Positions 1 to 8,844 are shown, counted from the first letter of the stretch. The stretch is 64,000 nt of DNA from Neisseria wadsworthii 9715 (GCF_000227765.1 NZ_JH165159.1:1272854-1336853); one strand, 5' to 3'. Program-made: numbers and translations. Notes: generated by a model from the sequence alone, not told the origin.

Positions 1-1042
1 TGATGGCAACTTTGTCGCGGCTTAATTCGGCAAGGGCTTCCGTGCCTTGTTTGGTGGGAACGAAATAGGGCGAAACGATATAGATTTCCTGCTCGGGCGA
101 GCCTAGGGCTTCGTCGATTTTTTCGGTAATCAGGGGCTTGTTTCTGCTTCTGTCCAAGCCTTTGGCCGGGTCGTCGCTGATGTATTTGGTGGGGGCGTAA
201 ATCCAAGGGATGCCGCTTTCTGTGATGGCGCGGTTCAGCGGGGATGATTGCAGCCTGCTTTGATAAAGTGCGCGTAATTCTTTGTCTTTTTCGCTGACAT
301 AATCCAATTCAGCCCTGCCTTTTTCAAGGTCGGCATGTTTGGCGATGTCTGCAATCGGATAGCTGGATTCGCTGGCCCAATAGCGGTCGAAATCGCCGGA
401 AACCTGACCCACTACACTGCCGGTAGCCAGAATATCGAGGTCGGCAAAGCCTACGTCGTTGGAAATATTGAAGTATTCGTCGCCTATGTTGCGGCCGCCG
501 AGTATGGTGGCTTTGTTGTCGGCGGTGAAGGTTTTGTTGTGCATGCGGCGGTTGAGGCGGGGAAAATCGTGCAGATAGCCCAGGCTGCGCATGCTTCTGC
601 TGGCGAAAGGGTTGAATACGCGGATTTCGATATTGGGGTGTTCGTCGAGCGCGGTGAGGATGTTGTCCATGCCGCGCGTGTTGTTGTCGTCGAGCAGGAT
701 GCGCACGCGCACGCCGCGTTTGGCGGCCGCTTCCACCATTTGCATCAGCAGCTTGCCGGATACGTCGTTATGCCAGATGTAGTATTGGATGTCGAGCGCT
801 TCTTCGGCCGATGAGATGAGGGTTGCGCGGGCGATGAATGCGTCGTGCGGGTCACTGAGCAGGTAGATGCCGGATATGTCTGCTTTGAGGGTTTGCACAG
901 GATTGCTGTTGTGCAGCACTTTGTGTACGCGCGTGGCGTTGGGCGCTTTGATGTAGCGGCTGCTGCTGCGCTTTTCCAGCGGCGGCAGCGTTTGGCAGCC
1001 GGCAAGCAGAAGGATAAGTAAAAAGGCGGGGGTGTGTTTCAT
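1..1042 (-). CDS. Phospholipase D family lipoprotein, cardiolipin synthase ClsC-like (partial, 3' end outside window)
   Basis: The reading frame starts at an ATG at 1042 and runs off the window edge, so about 347 codons are present. The N-terminus is a lipoprotein signal with lipobox LLAGC (Cys16). A phospholipase D catalytic motif HxKxxxxD is visible at about His168, Lys170 and Asp175, followed by the usual GGRN run. The second HKD motif should lie in the missing part. The family includes E. coli ClsC (YmdC), which makes cardiolipin from phosphatidylglycerol and phosphatidylethanolamine; that exact activity is inference, because other PLD-family lipoproteins look alike over this region. No gene overlaps it; panD lies upstream on the same strand beyond two DUS pairs. 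Confidence 0.8.
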   Translation of the reverse strand, partial: MKHTPAFLLILLLAGCQTLPPLEKRSSSRYIKAPNATRVHKVLHNSNPVQTLKADISGIYLLSDPHDAFIARATLISSAEEALDIQYYIWHNDVSGKLLMQMVEAAAKRGVRVRILLDDNNTRGMDNILTALDEHPNIEIRVFNPFASRSMRSLGYLHDFPRLNRRMHNKTFTADNKATILGGRNIGDEYFNISNDVGFADLDILATGSVVGQVSGDFDRYWASESSYPIADIAKHADLEKGRAELDYVSEKDKELRALYQSRLQSSPLNRAITESGIPWIYAPTKYISDDPAKGLDRSRNKPLITEKIDEALGSPEQEIYIVSPYFVPTKQGTEALAELSRDKVAI

Positions 1043-1052
1043 CACATCTTTG

Positions 1053-1092
1053 TTTCAGACAGGCATGGGTATGGGGGAATGCCTGTCTGAAA
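1053..1092. repeat. Inverted DUS pair
   Basis: TTCAGACAGGCA at 1054-1065 faces TGCCTGTCTGAA at 1080-1091 across a 14-base spacer, just upstream of the lipoprotein gene. There is no T-run on either side, so terminator activity is doubtful. Both copies match the uptake sequence of this genome exactly. Confidence 0.75.
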
Positions 1093-1195
1093 ATATAGGA
1101 TAAATTTTGTTGGGTTATTGTAATGAAAAAGGCATAGCTTGTTTTGTTGGTTATATTAAAGGGCTTGATTTTGGGATGTAAGGCGCTTGGGCGCA

Positions 1196-1228
1196 ATGCC
1201 CGTCTGAAAAGGGGTTTCAGACAGGCAT
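1196..1228. terminator. DUS-pair terminator after panD
   Basis: An inverted pair of uptake sequences with a 4-base loop ends 6 bases past the panD stop. The left copy carries one mismatch (TGCCCGTCTGAA). The position fits a terminator for panD on the minus strand. Confidence 0.6.
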
Positions 1229-1233
1229 TATGG

Positions 1234-1617
1234 TTACAGCACGGTATGAGGCGGCTCGTAGCGGATGATGTCGCGGATTTGGTTGCGCTCGTCGAGCAAA
1301 ACCACTTTGGGTTCGTGTGCGGAAATTTCCGGCTCGGAAAGCATCACATACGACATGATAATCACGATATCGCCTTTCTGCACCAGCCGGGCGGCGGCGC
1401 CGTTCAGGCAGACCACGCCGCTGCCGCGTTCGCCGGGGATGGTGTAGGTTTCAAAACGCTCGCCGTTGTTGTTGTTGACGATTTGTACTTTTTCGTTAAC
1501 GCAGATGCCGGCTGCATCGAGCAGGTCTTGGTCAACGGTAATGCTGCCGACGTAGTTTAAGTCGGCTTCGGTTACGACGGCGCGGTGAATCTTGCCGCCG
1601 AGCATAGTGCGGAACAT
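1234..1617 (-). CDS. panD: Aspartate 1-decarboxylase PanD
   Basis: This 127-residue protein converts L-aspartate to beta-alanine for pantothenate and coenzyme A synthesis. The family is made as an inactive proenzyme that cleaves itself between Gly24 and Ser25; the Gly-Ser pair is present at exactly those positions (YVGS), leaving Ser25 to become the pyruvoyl cofactor. The N-terminal [13 protein letters not shown] segment and the NGAAARLV core are typical, and the length matches bacterial PanD. It stands alone between DUS-flanked gaps. panB and panC are not in the window. Confidence 0.96.
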   Translation of the reverse strand: MFRTMLGGKIHRAVVTEADLNYVGSITVDQDLLDAAGICVNEKVQIVNNNNGERFETYTIPGERGSGVVCLNGAAARLVQKGDIVIIMSYVMLSEPEISAHEPKVVLLDERNQIRDIIRYEPPHTVL

Positions 1618-1664
1618 ATGGTTTGGCTTTCTTGGGATATGTGTGTTTGGAAGAGGCAGGATGA

Positions 1665-1742
1665 TGCCTGTCTGAAAAATGCAAAGGCGGCATTGTACAC
1701 GCTTGGCCGGAATATTTCCCGAGTTTGTTTCAGACAGGCATT
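1665..1742. repeat. Two opposed DUS copies, widely spaced
   Basis: ATGCCTGTCTGAAAA near 1666 and TTTCAGACAGGCAT near 1728-1741 flank about 45 bases between cutA and panD. The spacing is large for a simple terminator, although a long hairpin is possible. Confidence 0.55.
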
Positions 1743-1749
1743 GCGGTGC

Positions 1750-2073
1750 TCAGCAGCCTGTGTGTTCCTTAAACCATTTCATATAAGGGCGGTTGCCGCG
1801 GTGTATCGGCAGCATTAAGATTTGCGGGCATTCGTAGCTGTGGTTTTGCAGGATGATTTTTTCGACCGCACCGAAATGACAGCGGGCGGTTTTGATGGTG
1901 ATGCGGATTTCATCATCGCTGCATATTTTACCTTCCCACATATAACGGCTTCGGATGTTTTCGTATTGGACGCATGCGGCAAGGCGGTTTTCCAGCAACA
2001 GGCTGCCGATGCGCTCCGCTTCTGCGGGTTCGGCAACCGTTGTGGTGATGATAACGGGTTTGAACTGGGGCAT
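1750..2073 (-). CDS. cutA: Divalent-cation tolerance protein CutA
   Basis: A 107-residue CutA1-family protein. The family folds as a very stable trimer related to PII signalling proteins and has been linked to copper and other divalent-metal tolerance, although its molecular role is unsettled. Visible signatures are the N-terminal beta strand (VIITTTVAEPAEAE), the LLENRLAACVQ segment, the E-x-x-x-x-IK stretch in the middle, and the YECPQILMLPI block near the C-terminus. Its stop lies close to a DUS. It is followed by panD on the same strand, but about 130 bases and two DUS copies separate them, so co-transcription is uncertain. Confidence 0.93.
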   Translation of the reverse strand: MPQFKPVIITTTVAEPAEAERIGSLLLENRLAACVQYENIRSRYMWEGKICSDDEIRITIKTARCHFGAVEKIILQNHSYECPQILMLPIHRGNRPYMKWFKEHTGC

Positions 2074-2084
2074 TTCAGATAACC

Positions 2085-2753
2085 TTATCTAAAATTCAAC
2101 ACGGGCCAGCCTTTTTCTGCGGCCTCTTGCTGCAAGGTTTCATCGGGGTTGACGGCCACGGGGTCGCTCACTAGGCGAAGCAGCGGCAGGTCGTTTTTCG
2201 AATCGCTGTAAAAATAGGTTTTGCCGTAGCTTTGCAGGGTTTCGCCGCGTGCCGCGAGCCATTCGTTCAGGCGGGTGATTTTGCCTTCTTTCAGGCTGGG
2301 GGTGCCGGTGTAGTTGCCGGTGTAGCGGCCGTCGGCGCCGGTTTCAAGCTGTGTGCCGATGATATTGGTAATGCCGAAAAGGTGGCAGATGGGGGTGATG
2401 ATGAATTCGTTGGTGGAGGAAATCACCAAAAGCTCGTCGCCCGCATCGCGATGGCTTTGAACCAGCATTTTGGCCATCATGGAAATATGCGGAGCGATAA
2501 ATTCGGCTACGAATTCTTGGTGCATTTTTGCCAACTCTTCTTGGCTGAAGCGGCTTAGGGGCTCAAGGTGGAATTTGAGGAATTCGTCGATGTTCAGACA
2601 GCCGTTTTGGTAATCCTGATAAAACTTGTCGTTTTGCTTTTGCGTGTGTTCGATATCGACCAAGCCTTTTTTCATCAGGTATTGCGGCCATGAATGGTCG
2701 GAATCGGTGTTGATTAAGGTGTTGTCTAAGTCGAAAATGGCAAGGTTTTTCAT
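2085..2753 (-). CDS. HAD-IB family phosphatase (SerB-like)
   Basis: A 222-residue haloacid-dehalogenase-type hydrolase. The nucleophile motif FDLDNTL gives Asp8 and Asp10; motif II is around VISSTN and motif III is YSDSKNDLPLL near the C-terminus. These mark the IB subfamily that includes phosphoserine phosphatase; the substrate cannot be read from sequence. I chose the ATG at 2753 because it overlaps the hda stop as ATGA, and because a longer open frame upstream would overlap the whole of hda and has no recognisable content. The overlap shows translational coupling with hda, a pairing I recall from other Neisseria. Confidence 0.88.
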   Translation of the reverse strand: MKNLAIFDLDNTLINTDSDHSWPQYLMKKGLVDIEHTQKQNDKFYQDYQNGCLNIDEFLKFHLEPLSRFSQEELAKMHQEFVAEFIAPHISMMAKMLVQSHRDAGDELLVISSTNEFIITPICHLFGITNIIGTQLETGADGRYTGNYTGTPSLKEGKITRLNEWLAARGETLQSYGKTYFYSDSKNDLPLLRLVSDPVAVNPDETLQQEAAEKGWPVLNFR

Positions 2754-3418
2754 TCTGCTTCCTGTTGTTTCAGAAGTTGGCGTAAAAGCGGCAGGGTGAT
2801 GCGCTTTTTCATGGTGAGGGAATAATTGTCTAAAGCGTCGAGCATATTCATCAGGCTGCCCAAATCGCGCCGCCAATGCAGCAGCAGATAATTGAAAACG
2901 GCGGGATCGACGGGAATGCGCCGTGTGCGGGCGAGGCTGGAGAGGGCTTGGATTTTTTCTTCGTCGGTGAGCGGCTTGATTTCGTAAACCAGGCAATAAG
3001 CCATGCGGGTGCGCAAATCTTCGCGTAAGCACAGATGCTGCGGTTTTACGTCGGCACTCAAAAGCAGGGAACCGCGGCCGCTGTTGCGGTAGCGGTTGAA
3101 TACGGCAAACAGCAGGGATTGCTCTTCGGCGTCTAAGCGCTCCACTTGGTCAACCGCCAGATAATCCGCCTCGCAGGCTTCTTCGGTAAGCGGCTCGGTG
3201 TGCGCATCTATATAGCGGGCGCGTTTGCCGCTTTGCCGGGCTTTGTCGGCCCAGGCGCGCAAAAGGTGGCTTTTGCCGGAACCTTCTTCGCCCCAAACGT
3301 AGAGAAACTGGTTATCCTGCTCTTTTAAAACGTGTACCAGCTCGCTGTTGGCATTGCCCAGAAATTCGTCGAAGCCCGGATATTCATGGCTGGCAAAATC
3401 GAAAATAAGCTGGTTCAC
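2750..3418 (-). CDS. hda: DnaA regulatory inactivator Hda
   Basis: A 222-residue AAA+ protein related to DnaA. Hda binds the replicative sliding clamp and stimulates hydrolysis of DnaA-bound ATP, preventing re-initiation. The Walker A motif GEEGSGKS spans residues 43-50, the Walker B-like stretch is [10 protein letters not shown], and the sensor 2 region follows. The N-terminus MNQLIFDF resembles the clamp-binding QL-hydrophobic peptide of Hda. It overlaps the downstream HAD phosphatase by 4 bases and is divergent from the DedA gene. Confidence 0.88.
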   Translation of the reverse strand: MNQLIFDFASHEYPGFDEFLGNANSELVHVLKEQDNQFLYVWGEEGSGKSHLLRAWADKARQSGKRARYIDAHTEPLTEEACEADYLAVDQVERLDAEEQSLLFAVFNRYRNSGRGSLLLSADVKPQHLCLREDLRTRMAYCLVYEIKPLTDEEKIQALSSLARTRRIPVDPAVFNYLLLHWRRDLGSLMNMLDALDNYSLTMKKRITLPLLRQLLKQQEAE

Positions 3419-3580
3419 GGGCTGGCTCGGGTTGGAAAGGATGGGGAATTGTACGTTGTTTTAACGAATAGCCGCAAGCGTGTGCGTTTATCTGAATCAA
3501 TTTGGCAAGCGGAGGGTTTGGCTTTAAAATGCGCCGATTTTTGCAAGATTTTAAACACCTTACATCATAGAGAATATATT

Positions 3581-4222
3581 GTGATTGCCACTGTTATTGA
3601 TTTTATTCTGCATATCGACCAGCATTTGCAGGCTTTATCTGCCGATTACGGCCCCTGGATTTACGCGATTTTGTTTTTGATTGTTTTCTGCGAAACCGGA
3701 TTGGTGGTTACGCCGTTTTTACCCGGCGATTCTTTATTGTTTGCAGCAGGCGGTATCGCGGCTGTGGGCGGCATGAATATCCATTTGATGGTTTTGCTGC
3801 TGCTGATTGCTGCGATTGTAGGTGATGCGGTTAATTTTATGATTGGTAAATATTTTGGTGCTAAGTTATTTGCCAATCCTGATTCTAAAATCTTCAAACG
3901 CAGCTATCTTGATAAAACCCATCAGTTCTACCAAAAATACGGCGGTAAAACGATTATCATCGCGCGCTTCGTGCCGATTGTGCGCACGTTTGCACCGTTT
4001 GTGGCCGGTATGGCACACATGAATTACGCCAGATTTATCCGCTTCAATATCATCGGCGCGGTTTTATGGGTGGTGCTGTTTTCTTATGCGGGCTATTTCT
4101 TCGCCAACATTCCTGTGGTTAAAAACAACTTAGGCTTGGTATTGGGCGCAATTATTGTCGTGTCTGTTATGCCTGCGGTGATTGAGGTGGTGCGCGCCAG
4201 AATGGCGGCTAAGAAAAGCTGA
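3581..4222 (+). CDS. DedA family inner-membrane protein
   Basis: The 213-residue product is a multi-pass membrane protein of the DedA (SNARE-associated/VTT) family. DedA proteins act as undecaprenyl-phosphate or lipid scramblases and affect membrane potential and cell division. Conserved features are the [13 protein letters not shown] re-entrant segment (about residues 46-58) and the [16 protein letters not shown] block with its essential arginines. The open frame continues 83 codons upstream, but that part overlaps hda on the other strand; homologous proteins begin at VIATVIDF, so I use the GTG at 3581. Its RBS is weak (AGAGAA). The start choice is the least certain point. Confidence 0.88.
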   Translation: MIATVIDFILHIDQHLQALSADYGPWIYAILFLIVFCETGLVVTPFLPGDSLLFAAGGIAAVGGMNIHLMVLLLLIAAIVGDAVNFMIGKYFGAKLFANPDSKIFKRSYLDKTHQFYQKYGGKTIIIARFVPIVRTFAPFVAGMAHMNYARFIRFNIIGAVLWVVLFSYAGYFFANIPVVKNNLGLVLGAIIVVSVMPAVIEVVRARMAAKKS

Positions 4223-4242
4223 GCCGTATTGAATAGATGACA

Positions 4243-4293
4243 ATGCCTGTCTGAAAATCTTGCTGCGGAGCATGGTGGTTTTCAGACAGGCAT
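4243..4293. terminator. DUS-pair terminator after the DedA gene
   Basis: ATGCCTGTCTGAAAA (4243-4257) and its exact complement (4279-4293) form a 15-bp stem around a 21-base loop. Confidence 0.6.
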
Positions 4294-4341
4294 TCTGTTA
4301 TCCGTTATAATTCGGTTCTTTCTGTTTAAGTATTTCAAAAG

Positions 4342-5193
4342 ATGAATGTTTCTTTGGTTGAGCGTATCGAATCGGTTTTGCCGCAAACGCAATGCCGAGA
4401 GTGCGGTTATGAAGGCTGCAAGCCTTATGCGCAGGCACTGGTGCAGGGAGAAGCTGAGGTAAACCTGTGTGCGCCCGGCGGCGGTGAAGTGGTGCAGGAT
4501 ATTGCGGCTTTGTTGGATCGCCCCGCGCTTGCTCCGGCTAAAATCCAAGAAAAAGCCTTGGCGTGGATTGACGAAGCGGTGTGCATAGGCTGTACGGCCT
4601 GCATCCGCGCCTGCCCGGTGGATGCGATTATGGGCGCGTCCAAGCTGATGCACACGGTGATTGCGTCTGAATGCACGGGTTGCGGCTTGTGTGTGGCGCC
4701 TTGCCCGGTCGACTGTATTTATATGCAGCCGGTTCAGGCTGATTATCTGCCGCTTGCCAGAGAGTTGGCATCAAATGCGGAGCCGCGTTTTGCTGCCGCT
4801 TCGCATGCCAAAGCCCGCTATGAATGGCATGAGGAGCGCAAAGCCCGCGATGCTGCCGAGCGCAAGGCTTATTTGGCCGAAAAAGAAGCGGCTGCCAAAG
4901 CGCGTATGCAGCAACCGGCCGAGCAGGAGCGGCAGAAAGCCGCGTTTAACCCTGCCGACTTGATTGCACAAGCAATGGCGCGTGCGCAGACGCAGCAGGA
5001 GCGGCGTATTGTTCCGGCCAACAGAGAAACGTTTAAAGAGCAGCAAATCAGAGAAGCCAAAGAGCGCGCAAGTTACCGCCGCGCGCTGCGGGATGTGAAA
5101 TACGGCAGCGAAGCGGAAAAAGCCGCCGCTATCGAATATTTGCGTGAATACAAAGCGGCGCAGGAAGCCAAAATGCAACAAGACAAAATTTGA
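4342..5193 (+). CDS. rnfB: RnfB-like ferredoxin (orphan electron-transport subunit B)
   Basis: This 283-residue iron-sulfur protein has an N-terminal Fe-S domain with Cys18, Cys21, Cys26 and Cys43, then two classical 4Fe-4S motifs ([12 protein letters not shown] and [12 protein letters not shown], about residues 80-120). The rest is a charged Ala/Glu/Lys/Gln-rich helical tail of roughly 150 residues. RnfB carries electrons in the Rnf/Rsx complex. Here the membrane-anchoring N-terminal helix of true RnfB is missing and no rnfA, C, D, E or G lies nearby, so the protein is probably soluble. Its partner is unknown. Orphan RnfB-like ferredoxins of this layout are common in beta-proteobacteria. Confidence 0.85.
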   Translation: MNVSLVERIESVLPQTQCRECGYEGCKPYAQALVQGEAEVNLCAPGGGEVVQDIAALLDRPALAPAKIQEKALAWIDEAVCIGCTACIRACPVDAIMGASKLMHTVIASECTGCGLCVAPCPVDCIYMQPVQADYLPLARELASNAEPRFAAASHAKARYEWHEERKARDAAERKAYLAEKEAAAKARMQQPAEQERQKAAFNPADLIAQAMARAQTQQERRIVPANRETFKEQQIREAKERASYRRALRDVKYGSEAEKAAAIEYLREYKAAQEAKMQQDKI

Positions 5194-5245
5194 AATGCTG
5201 CTTGAGATAGATGCCTGTCTGAAAAAATAAGATTGAAGGAAAAAT

Positions 5246-5800
5246 ATGCTCCCTTTTGATTCGGCAGCCCGAAGCCAACTGGCTGCTTTGCTTGATCCGA
5301 AAGCCGCAAGCGGCAATACGATGCGGTTGGATGAAGTGCAGGCATTTATGCTTGCCATATTGAGCGGCCCTGATAAAACCGAGCCGCACGTCTGGTTGCC
5401 CGAAGTTTTGGGCGGCGAGGATGTGTTTGACCGGAACGAAACAGAAGAAATCCAAATGCTGGTGTTGCGTTTGGCTTTCGATTTGAAAAAGAAACTGGAA
5501 GCAGGGCGGCTGCCCGACTTGCTGCTTTACGACGATGAAAACGGCCAAAGCGATTTTTACACTTGGTGCAATGCTTATCTGTATGCTTTGGACGTGGTAA
5601 AAACCGATTGGTTTGAAACCGCAGGCGACGATGATTTTGAAGACCTGTTTTATCCGGTAATGGCGCTCGGCGGCATGTACGACGAATACCGCAACGACAA
5701 TGCCGTGCTCACTTTTACCGAAGCGGAAACCGCAAAAATGGAGCAAGACCTGCCTTATGCCTTAATGGAAATCTATACCTATTGGCATAAGAATAAATAG
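5246..5800 (+). CDS. YecA/UPF0149 family protein
   Basis: A 184-residue acidic helical protein of the UPF0149 (YgfB/YecA) family. Diagnostic stretches are LDEVQAFMLAILSGP near the N-terminus, PEVLGGE, the WCNAYLYALD helix and the DDDFEDLFYPVMALGG block. It lacks the C-terminal SEC-C zinc motif found in some YecA proteins. The function is not established for this form; YgfB in Pseudomonas affects gene regulation. An RBS (GAAGGAA) sits just before the ATG. It follows the RnfB-like gene by about 50 bases with a single DUS between them. Confidence 0.82.
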   Translation: MLPFDSAARSQLAALLDPKAASGNTMRLDEVQAFMLAILSGPDKTEPHVWLPEVLGGEDVFDRNETEEIQMLVLRLAFDLKKKLEAGRLPDLLLYDDENGQSDFYTWCNAYLYALDVVKTDWFETAGDDDFEDLFYPVMALGGMYDEYRNDNAVLTFTEAETAKMEQDLPYALMEIYTYWHKNK

Positions 5801-5814
5801 TCTGAGCCGACAGA

Positions 5815-5848
5815 ATGCCTGTCTGAAAAGTAGTTTTCAGACAGGCAT
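5815..5848. terminator. DUS-pair terminator
   Basis: Perfect 15-bp inverted repeat of the uptake sequence with a 4-base loop, 15 bases after the YecA-family stop. Confidence 0.8.
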
Positions 5849-5872
5849 GCGTTATACCGGTTTTAGAAACGC

Positions 5873-6014
5873 TATAGTGAATCAACTTAAAGAATAGTAC
5901 GCTCGTCATACTCGGGCTTGACCCGAGTATCTTGAGTTCCGGTAATTTTAAGAGATACTCGGGTCAAGCCCGAGTATGACGGTATCGTTATTAAACTTAA
6001 GTAAATTGACTATA
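5873..6014. mobile_element. Correia-like palindromic element, copy A (142 bp)
   Basis: The element is bounded by imperfect terminal inverted repeats, TATAGTGAATCAACTTAA at 5873-5890 and TTAAGTAAATTGACTATA at 5997-6014. Inside are two perfect 29-base arms (5904-5932 and 5953-5981, beginning CGTCATACTCGGG) separated by 20 bases. Each arm contains its own small hairpin. A second copy lies at 54701-54841 in the opposite orientation. The TATAGTG ends and the size recall neisserial Correia elements (non-autonomous MITEs), but the core is unlike any I remember. It sits between the YecA-family gene and the 3' end of purC and could form a strong RNA hairpin. Confidence 0.75.
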
Positions 6015-6022
6015 CGGCACGC

Positions 6023-6886
6023 TTAATCAGCCGTTAATAGGTTTAGGGCTTCCTGATATTTTTCCACGGTTTTCCGAATCACGTCTGCGGGCACTTTGGG
6101 TGCCGGTGCCTGTTTGTTCCAGCCGCTTTGTTCCAACCAATCGCGTACAAACTGTTTGTCGAACGAAGGCGGGTTGGTGCCGACTTGGTATTGGTCTGCC
6201 GGCCAGAAACGGCTGGAGTCGGGTGTGAGCACTTCGTCCATCAGCGTCAGCGTGCCGTTTTCATCGAGGCCGAATTCGAATTTGGTGTCGCAAATGATGA
6301 TGCCGCGGGTTTTGGCATACTCGGCTGCTTCGGTGTATAGGCGGATGGCTTTGCTGCGCACTTCTTGCGCCAGCTCTTTTCCGATGATTTTTTCACATTC
6401 TTCAAAGCTGATGTTTTCATCGTGGTCGCCCACCGCCGCTTTGGTTGAGGGCGTGAAAATCACTTCAGGCAGCTGCTGCGCTTCCTGCATGCCTTCGGGT
6501 AGCTTGATGCCGCATACCGAGCCGGTTTTTTGATAATCTTTCCAGCCGCTGCCTGCCAAATAGCCGCGGACGATGGCTTCCACTTTAACGGGGGTAAGTT
6601 TTTTGGCAACCACGGCCCGCTTTTCCAGCTTGTGCGCTTCGGCTTCGGGCAGAACGTCGTAAACCGTGTCGCCGGTAAAGTGGTTGGGCATAATGTGGGC
6701 AAGTTTGCCAAACCAGAAATTGGAGATTTGGGTGAGTATTTCGCCTTTGCCCGGAATAGGGTCGTCGAGAATCACGTCAAAAGCGGATAGGCGGTCGGAA
6801 GCGACCATGAGCATGCGTTTATCGTCGATCTCGTAAAGATCGCGGACTTTTCCTGAGTAAATCTTTTTTAAGCTGATATCGCTCAT
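6023..6886 (-). CDS. purC: Phosphoribosylaminoimidazole-succinocarboxamide synthase PurC
   Basis: The 287-residue enzyme joins aspartate to CAIR with ATP to give SAICAR in de novo purine synthesis. The N-terminal [11 protein letters not shown] nucleotide-binding loop, the [12 protein letters not shown] segment, the [17 protein letters not shown] block and [12 protein letters not shown] near residue 220 are all family signatures. The length matches the long beta-proteobacterial form. It is transcribed alone; its 3' end abuts a Correia-like element and its upstream gap is short. Confidence 0.97.
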   Translation of the reverse strand: MSDISLKKIYSGKVRDLYEIDDKRMLMVASDRLSAFDVILDDPIPGKGEILTQISNFWFGKLAHIMPNHFTGDTVYDVLPEAEAHKLEKRAVVAKKLTPVKVEAIVRGYLAGSGWKDYQKTGSVCGIKLPEGMQEAQQLPEVIFTPSTKAAVGDHDENISFEECEKIIGKELAQEVRSKAIRLYTEAAEYAKTRGIIICDTKFEFGLDENGTLTLMDEVLTPDSSRFWPADQYQVGTNPPSFDKQFVRDWLEQSGWNKQAPAPKVPADVIRKTVEKYQEALNLLTAD

Positions 6887-6955
6887 GGTGCTGTTTTCCT
6901 ATGTTGATTGTTGAAAACGATATTTTAGCAGGATTCTAAACCTGTAAAACGAAAA

Positions 6956-6980
6956 ACACCCGCAGTTTTGCTGCGGGTGT
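6956..6980 (-). terminator. Rho-independent terminator for the RTX gene
   Basis: A 10-bp GC-rich stem (6956-6965 with 6971-6980) and a 5-base loop is followed on the minus strand by a run of T. It lies 17 bases past the RTX gene stop and is not built from uptake sequences. Confidence 0.85.
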
Positions 6981-6996
6981 GGCGGGATGGGGAGGA

Positions 6997-8775
6997 TTAT
7001 AAACCTGAACCTGCCGTTTGTGCCTGCTGTTGGATATCGTCAAGCTGGCTGTTGGCGGATACGGTGGTGTAAAGAGCCTGGGTGGCTTCCTGAATTTGCT
7101 CGTAGCTCCACGCATCGCCGTTGTTGAACAGGAATTCTTCAATTTGGTAATCGGCATCGTCAAACCATTGGCTGATGGTCAACGTATCGTCCGAATCTTT
7201 CAAACCGATCACCAAATCGCCTCCGGAGCGTGAGAGTTCCAAATCGTCTGCCGAGATGCCTCTGCCGAAAGAGATGCGGTCATTGCTGATTTCGCTTTGG
7301 TCGTAGTCAACGATGGTATCGTTGCCGTAGCCGCGTCCGAACAGGTAGGTGTCGAAACCGCTGCCGCCGTTGAGCAAATCATTGCCTGTACCGCCATCCA
7401 GAATGTCGTTGCCGTCGTGGGCAAAAATCTGGTCGCAGCCGTCGCCGCCCAGCAAGATGTTGTTGCCGTCGTTGCCGTGCAGCAGGTTGTTCAACTCATT
7501 GCCGGTCAGGTTCAGATCATCGTCGCCCAGCAAGGTGAGGTTTTCCACATGATCGCCGGCGGTATAGCTGATGGAGGTTAATACGGTATCAATGCCTTCA
7601 TCTGCACACTCAACCACGGTATCTCCGGCTTGGTCGACATAATAAATGTCGTCGCCTTCGCCGCCTACCATGAAGTCGGCGCCGGATTCGCCGTCCAGAA
7701 TGTCATCGCCCGCGTGGCCGTACATATTGTCGTTGCCGGCGCCGCCGCTGAGGTCGTTTTTACCGTCATTGCCGTGCAACACATTGTCCAGCTCGTTGCC
7801 GACGGCGTTTAAGTCATCGTCGGTCATCAGGTGTACATTCTCTACATTCTCAGGCAGGGTGTAGCTGATGCTGCTGAATACATGGTCGTTGCCTTGATTC
7901 GCAAATTCGATGACTTTATCACCCTCTGAATCAACATAATATACGTCGTCGCCATGGCAGCCGTACATAGAATCATTGCCTGCTTCGCCGTCCAATACGT
8001 CGTCGCCGGGGCCGGAATAGAGTTTATCGTCGCCCGCGCGGCCTGAAATATCTTCGTCGCGTGCTGTGCCGTGAATGATGTCGTTTTGGTCGGTGCCGGT
8101 AATGATAATTTTTTCGCCGGTACCGTTGTTATCCACCCATTTTTTATCGCAAGGATGGTCGCCGCAGCCGTTATCGGTAGCAGGTTTGTTTTCTACGCCG
8201 TCTTCCGCTGATGAAGGGGCGTTTTGATCCGGGGTGTTTGGGTCGTCGACCGGTGCGGAAATGTTGATGGTGGTAACATCATTTTGAGCCGGGTCGTTGG
8301 TTGCATTGTCCGGTGTAGCTGTGTTTGGCACGTTTGCCGGCTCTTGGTCGGCAGGATTTTGTGTGCCGTTATCGCCGGTCGGAACGTCGTTTGATGTTTG
8401 CGGGTCAACCGGTGCGGGCGCTGTGGGGTTTTGCTCATCGTCGTTTGCAGGCACATCTGTTACTGCCGGTACGTCGGTTACCGGTTTTTCGACATCGCTG
8501 TTATCGTCTGCAACGGGGTCAATAGGTGCATCGGATGTTGCAAATGTGTCGTCGGGATGATTGGGCGCAGTAGGTTGAGTGTCATCGGCAGGCGTCTGCG
8601 GATTGCCAGAAACCGGCACATTTACAGGAATTTGTGTATCCACAGCATCGGGTTGGCTGTCGATCGGCGTATTTTGCGCCGGATTGTTGTTTGTAAAAGG
8701 ATTTTCTTGCCCGGTGGCAGTATCTTCTACAACCAACTGATCTTCTGGAAGGACGTTTAATACGTTATTATCCAT
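6997..8775 (-). CDS. RTX calcium-binding repeat protein
   Basis: The 592-residue product has about 210 N-terminal residues of low-complexity Asn/Pro/Asp/Thr/Val sequence, then RTX nonapeptide blocks (GGxGxDxLx type) from about residue 230 to 480. Two long near-repeats contain GDDxYYVD, SISYT, VEN and LHGNDG. A C-terminal hemolysin-related segment (LTISQWFDD, EEFLFNNGDAWSYEQI) follows. No lipase, protease or acylation domain is visible and there is no Sec signal peptide, as expected for type I secretion. No ABC/HlyD exporter genes are in the window. The start is supported by a GAGG Shine-Dalgarno 9 bases upstream. Role unknown; a secreted adhesin or calcium-binding surface protein is plausible. 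Confidence 0.85.
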   Translation of the reverse strand: MDNNVLNVLPEDQLVVEDTATGQENPFTNNNPAQNTPIDSQPDAVDTQIPVNVPVSGNPQTPADDTQPTAPNHPDDTFATSDAPIDPVADDNSDVEKPVTDVPAVTDVPANDDEQNPTAPAPVDPQTSNDVPTGDNGTQNPADQEPANVPNTATPDNATNDPAQNDVTTINISAPVDDPNTPDQNAPSSAEDGVENKPATDNGCGDHPCDKKWVDNNGTGEKIIITGTDQNDIIHGTARDEDISGRAGDDKLYSGPGDDVLDGEAGNDSMYGCHGDDVYYVDSEGDKVIEFANQGNDHVFSSISYTLPENVENVHLMTDDDLNAVGNELDNVLHGNDGKNDLSGGAGNDNMYGHAGDDILDGESGADFMVGGEGDDIYYVDQAGDTVVECADEGIDTVLTSISYTAGDHVENLTLLGDDDLNLTGNELNNLLHGNDGNNILLGGDGCDQIFAHDGNDILDGGTGNDLLNGGSGFDTYLFGRGYGNDTIVDYDQSEISNDRISFGRGISADDLELSRSGGDLVIGLKDSDDTLTISQWFDDADYQIEEFLFNNGDAWSYEQIQEATQALYTTVSANSQLDDIQQQAQTAGSGL

Positions 8776-8828
8776 ATGTATACCTCATGATTAGGGGGAA
8801 ATGGCAGAACTATGCCGAATTAAATTTG

Positions 8829-8844
8829 TCTGAATTAATTCAGA
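8829..8844. promoter_or_regulatory. Perfect 16-bp palindrome upstream of the RTX gene
   Basis: TCTGAATTAATTCAGA is a perfect palindrome 54 bases upstream of the RTX start, inside a 296-bp AT-rich gap (8776-9071) that otherwise shows no convincing gene. It may be an operator; no regulator can be named. Confidence 0.35.

Noticed and set aside
5904..5981. CRISPR-like repeat
   Set aside because: The repeated arms are inverted, not direct, and only two are present with one spacer; the structure fits a MITE.
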